Below, one piece after another: positions 5,098-7,205 of a stretch of DNA of 7,205 nucleotides. Location of the stretch: NCBI GenBank assembly GCA_041687095.1, contig JAWLCQ010000217.1, positions 1 to 7,205 of the forward strand, given 5' to 3'. The translations under genes were made by a program, and so were the position numbers. Every line of letters begins with the position of its first letter. Positions within the stretch are counted from its first letter, which is position 1. Below the pieces are notes generated by a model. It worked only from the letters and a program-made list of their open reading frames with translations, was not told where the DNA came from and did no database searches. Source of the DNA: JAWLCQ01 sp041687095. Lineage in GTDB: Bacteria; Planctomycetota; Phycisphaerae; SM23-33.

Positions 5098-6030
5098 TCA
5101 GTCGGCCAGCTTGTCCCACACCCACTGCCCGGCGCGTTTGACGGCTCGGCCGGTGGTCTTGCCGGCCTCGGTGGTGGGTTCGGCGACCTTCTCCTTGAGG
5201 AACCCTCGCACGCCGTCCTTCTCCATCGCCGGGACGCCGATAGTCTGGAGGAAGGCGAGTTTCATGTCGGCCCAGGCGCGTTGGGCGGCGGTGGGGTCGT
5301 AGGCGGAACCCGCGGCCGGGTCGCTGCCGGCGGCGGGGTTGGTGAACGCGTGCACCGCCCCGCCGTAGGCGTTCATCTGCCAGTCGACCTTGGCGTCGTT
5401 CATCGCCTTCCAGAAATCCAGGACCTCCTGGGGGGGGACGTGGGGATCGGCCGCGCCGTGGAGGACGAGGACGAACCCGCGGATGTTGCGGGCGTCGCGA
5501 GGCTCGGGCGTGCCGAGCCCCCCGTGGAAACTGACGACGGCGTCGAGGGGAGCGGCGGCGCGGGCGAGTTCGAGGGCGACCGTGCCCCCGAAGCAGAACC
5601 CGATGGCGGCGAGGCTCTCGTCGTCGACCAGCGGGTGCGTGAGCAGCTTGTCCAGGGCGAGGATGGCGCGGCGGCGCATGAGGGCCCGATCGTCGCGGAG
5701 GGGCTTGGCGAGTTCGCCGGCGGCCTGGGGATCGGCGGCGGTGCGCCCGCCCCCGTACATGTCGGCCGCCAGCGCCACGTACCCCAACTCCGCCAACTGC
5801 CGCGCGCGGCCCTTGGCGTAGTCGTTGAGGCCCCACCACTCGTGGAACACCAGCACGCCCGGCCGCTTGCCGTCAAAGTCCGTGTCATAGGCCAGGTACC
5901 CCTCGAACGTCACGTCCCCCTCGCCGTAGCGCACGGTTTCGGTCCGCACTTCGGCGAGCGCGGCACCGGCGGCAAGCGCCAACGGGAGGATCCACGCGAC
6001 GAGGACTGGAAACGACGGTACGTGGCGCAT
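5098..6030 (-). CDS. Secreted dienelactone hydrolase family protein
   Basis: A 310-residue alpha/beta hydrolase that should cleave ester or lactone bonds, probably in the periplasm. Residues 1-26 form a signal peptide with a hydrophobic core ending in AGAALA before EVRT; there is no lipobox cysteine. The fold markers follow: PGVLVFHEWWGLND (57-70, with the conserved glutamate E64), the nucleophile elbow GFCFGG with C146, D195 in HGAADPHVPP and H227 in GAVHAFTN, a complete Cys-Asp-His triad. After about residue 264 there is a roughly 45-residue C-terminal extension beyond the usual domain, polar and ending VWDKLAD. ATG 6030 is chosen because AAGGAG lies 6 bases upstream and the signal peptide starts there; the frame extends 20 codons further without support. 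It lies 56 bases below the YihY-family gene. Substrate unknown; family members are often annotated as carboxymethylenebutenolidase, which need not apply here. Confidence 0.92.
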   Translation of the reverse strand: MRHVPSFPVLVAWILPLALAAGAALAEVRTETVRYGEGDVTFEGYLAYDTDFDGKRPGVLVFHEWWGLNDYAKGRARQLAELGYVALAADMYGGGRTAADPQAAGELAKPLRDDRALMRRRAILALDKLLTHPLVDDESLAAIGFCFGGTVALELARAAAPLDAVVSFHGGLGTPEPRDARNIRGFVLVLHGAADPHVPPQEVLDFWKAMNDAKVDWQMNAYGGAVHAFTNPAAGSDPAAGSAYDPTAAQRAWADMKLAFLQTIGVPAMEKDGVRGFLKEKVAEPTTEAGKTTGRAVKRAGQWVWDKLAD

Positions 6031-6069
6031 GGCGATCTCCTTCTGTCGGATGGTGCGCATCCACGGGTC

Positions 6070-6075
6070 ATTGTA
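6070..6075 (-). promoter_or_regulatory. Possible -10 box for the hydrolase gene
   Basis: TACAAT on the minus strand lies 39 bases before the hydrolase ATG, inside the 56-base spacer, and is identical to the -10 of the zincin promoter. It would give a leader of about 33 bases carrying the AAGGAG site. No convincing -35 is seen at 16-18 bases (AAAGCG at 17), so co-transcription from the YihY-family gene is also possible. Confidence 0.35.
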
Positions 6076-6086
6076 GGCGGAGACGT

Positions 6087-6980
6087 TCACGCCGCTTTCC
6101 GCTTGTCCGCGCCCTTGCCGCGGTCATGGACGATCTCCTCGATGCGGACGGCGTACTGGTCGGGCTCGATGGCCCGCCCGGCCAGTCGGGCGCGGACCTG
6201 GGTGAGTTCGGCCCCGAAGAACGTGATGACGGCGGCGTAGTAGACCCAGACGAGCATGGCGATGAGCGACCCCGCCGCCCCATAGCTGTCCGTGAAAGAC
6301 GCGTTGGCGAGGTACAGCCCCACGAGGTACTTGCCGATTGCGAACAGGACGGCCGTCACGGTCGCCCCGAACCACACGTCCTTCCACTGCACGTTCACGT
6401 CGGGGAGGACCTTGAAGATGGCCGCGAAGAGGACGATGAAGACGAGCACTGACACCCCGAGGGTGACGAGGTTCCAGAGGGCCCCGCTGTCGGGCACGAG
6501 CACGCCGATCACCGTCGTCGCCACGAGGCTGATCAGGATCAGCAGGCCCACCCCGAGAACCAGGCTCATCGACAGCAGCCGCTTGCGGATCCAGTTCTTG
6601 ATGCCCCCGCCCGGGGCGGCCTTGACGTCCCAGATGCGGTTGAGCCCCTTCTGCAGGGCGGCCACCACTCCGCTGGCGGAGAAGAGGATGACCACCAGGC
6701 TGATCGCCAGGGACCACCCGGCCTTGTTGAGCTTCTCCTCGCTGCGGGCGGTGATGCCCTCGATGGCCCCGCCGGCCTGGGAGCCGACGGCGGATTCGAT
6801 GCTCTGGACCATGCGGTCCTGCGTGTCGGGCCCGAGGAACCCGGAGATGGCGATGAAGAGCAGCACCAGCGGTGCGAGCGAGAGGGCGGCGTAGTACGCG
6901 ACCCCGGCGGCGCGGGCGGTGGCCTCGTCCTCGCTGAACTCCTTGAACGTCTGCTTGAACAGTTTCACGGTCCTGGCCAT
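6087..6980 (-). CDS. YihY/BrkB (virulence factor BrkB) family inner-membrane protein
   Basis: A 297-residue cytoplasmic-membrane protein with six hydrophobic segments at about 24-49, 88-110, 136-160, 168-190, 203-224 and 236-256. Family hallmarks: ARAAGVAYYAALSLAPLVLL (22-41), ALQKGLNRIWDV (108-119), KVLPDVNVQWKDVWFGA (190-206) and YGAAGSLIAMLVWVYY (233-248) followed by FFGAEL (254-259). The family was once called ribonuclease BN by mistake; its true function is not settled, and transport or envelope roles have been proposed. ATG 6980 is preferred because GGGGAG (6993-6988 on the minus strand) lies 7 bases upstream. An in-frame extension back to 7121 would add 47 residues without similarity to the family. 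The C terminus (about 260-297) is charged and cytoplasmic. It is the first gene of a same-strand run with the hydrolase and zincin genes. Confidence 0.93.
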   Translation of the reverse strand: MARTVKLFKQTFKEFSEDEATARAAGVAYYAALSLAPLVLLFIAISGFLGPDTQDRMVQSIESAVGSQAGGAIEGITARSEEKLNKAGWSLAISLVVILFSASGVVAALQKGLNRIWDVKAAPGGGIKNWIRKRLLSMSLVLGVGLLILISLVATTVIGVLVPDSGALWNLVTLGVSVLVFIVLFAAIFKVLPDVNVQWKDVWFGATVTAVLFAIGKYLVGLYLANASFTDSYGAAGSLIAMLVWVYYAAVITFFGAELTQVRARLAGRAIEPDQYAVRIEEIVHDRGKGADKRKAA

Positions 6981-7060
6981 GGCGCATCTCCCCGGTTGCT
7001 TCCCCATCGGCCCGCGGCGGGCAACCGCCCACGGCGCTGCCCGCGAGGCCTCTGTGAAGG

Positions 7061-7066
7061 ATTCTA
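7061..7066 (-). promoter_or_regulatory. Candidate -10 box upstream of the YihY-family gene
   Basis: TAGAAT on the minus strand (5 of 6 consensus) would start transcription near 7054, giving a leader of about 74 bases. The hexamer 17 bases upstream (TGCAAA) is a poor -35. A second option is GTGACA (7121-7116), 17 bases and TACACC (7098-7093), which has a good -35 but a weak -10. One of the two probably serves this gene. Confidence 0.35.
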
Positions 7067-7149
7067 TGGCCGCCAGAAGGGCATTTGCACCGGGTGTACG
7101 ACCGTATCTGCGCAATGTCACCGTTCACGGAACGGCCCCCGCGGGGTGC

Positions 7150-7186
7150 CACCCTCAAGCCGCGTGCTGTTCGCGGCTTGGGGGTG
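7150..7186. repeat. 15-bp-stem hairpin
   Basis: CACCCTCAAGCCGCG (7150-7164), a 7-base loop TGCTGTT and CGCGGCTTGGGGGTG (7172-7186) pair over 15 positions with one G-T wobble. Neither side has a T-tract. It lies beyond the start of the YihY-family gene, so it may be the terminator of an unseen neighbour or a REP-like element. Bases 7187-7205 are too few to interpret. Confidence 0.75.
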
Positions 7187-7205
7187 TTGAGCCCGCCACG
7201 CCGCA

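Noticed and set aside
4999..6240. 413-codon plus-strand frame opposite the hydrolase gene
   Set aside because: Shadow of a hydrolase with signal peptide and intact catalytic triad; its own sequence is glycine, valine and arginine rich with no motif.
7150..7186. Classical rho-independent terminator
   Set aside because: The stem is strong, but neither strand has the downstream T-tract, so it is reported as a repeat hairpin only.

Overview
The window is GC-rich DNA (roughly two thirds G+C by eye) from a bacterial chromosome, densely packed with genes on both strands. Nothing in it identifies the host directly. The high GC, the dolichyl-phosphate-mannose-synthase-like and family-39-like glycosyltransferases, the weak use of Shine-Dalgarno sites and the GC-rich intergenic hairpin elements would suit a planctomycete-type bacterium (Phycisphaerae-like). 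That is a low-confidence inference.

Left half, 183-4550: a cell-envelope glycosylation cluster. A minus-strand pair, family-2 glycosyltransferase (602-1360) then a small DUF2304 membrane protein (183-605), overlaps by 4 bases (ATGA) and is surely an operon. It diverges from a plus-strand polytopic GT-C/GT39-like membrane glycosyltransferase (1576-3495), which is followed after a repeat-filled 317-base spacer by a second DPM1-like family-2 glycosyltransferase (3813-4550). The expected logic is that the two GT2 enzymes move a sugar from a nucleotide donor onto a polyprenyl phosphate carrier. The small membrane protein may anchor one of them or help the lipid-sugar cross the membrane, and the GT-C enzyme uses the lipid-linked sugar outside the cytoplasmic membrane.

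Right half, 4611-6980: three minus-strand genes, in transcription order a YihY/BrkB-family six-helix membrane protein (6087-6980), a secreted dienelactone-hydrolase-family alpha/beta hydrolase with signal peptide (5098-6030), and a small minimal zincin metallopeptidase (4611-5000). Spacers of 56 and 97 bases each carry a TACAAT -10-like box, so they may be separate transcripts. The zincin promoter is placed so that its mRNA should be leaderless.

Intergenic DNA is unusually structured. There is a hairpin and repeat cluster at 30-128, a 41-bp tandem duplication at 3490-3571, three hairpins at 3571-3734, a heptamer array (GGTTAGA) at 4545-4579, a hairpin at 5037-5053 and a 15-bp-stem hairpin at 7150-7186. 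Both plus-strand genes have their stop codon inside the first unit of a tandem repeat. No tRNA, rRNA, CRISPR array, transposase or integrase was seen. I do not see a clearly new defence or mobile system; the most unusual material is the repeat elements, the leaderless promoter and the glutamine-rich helical insert in the GT-C protein.
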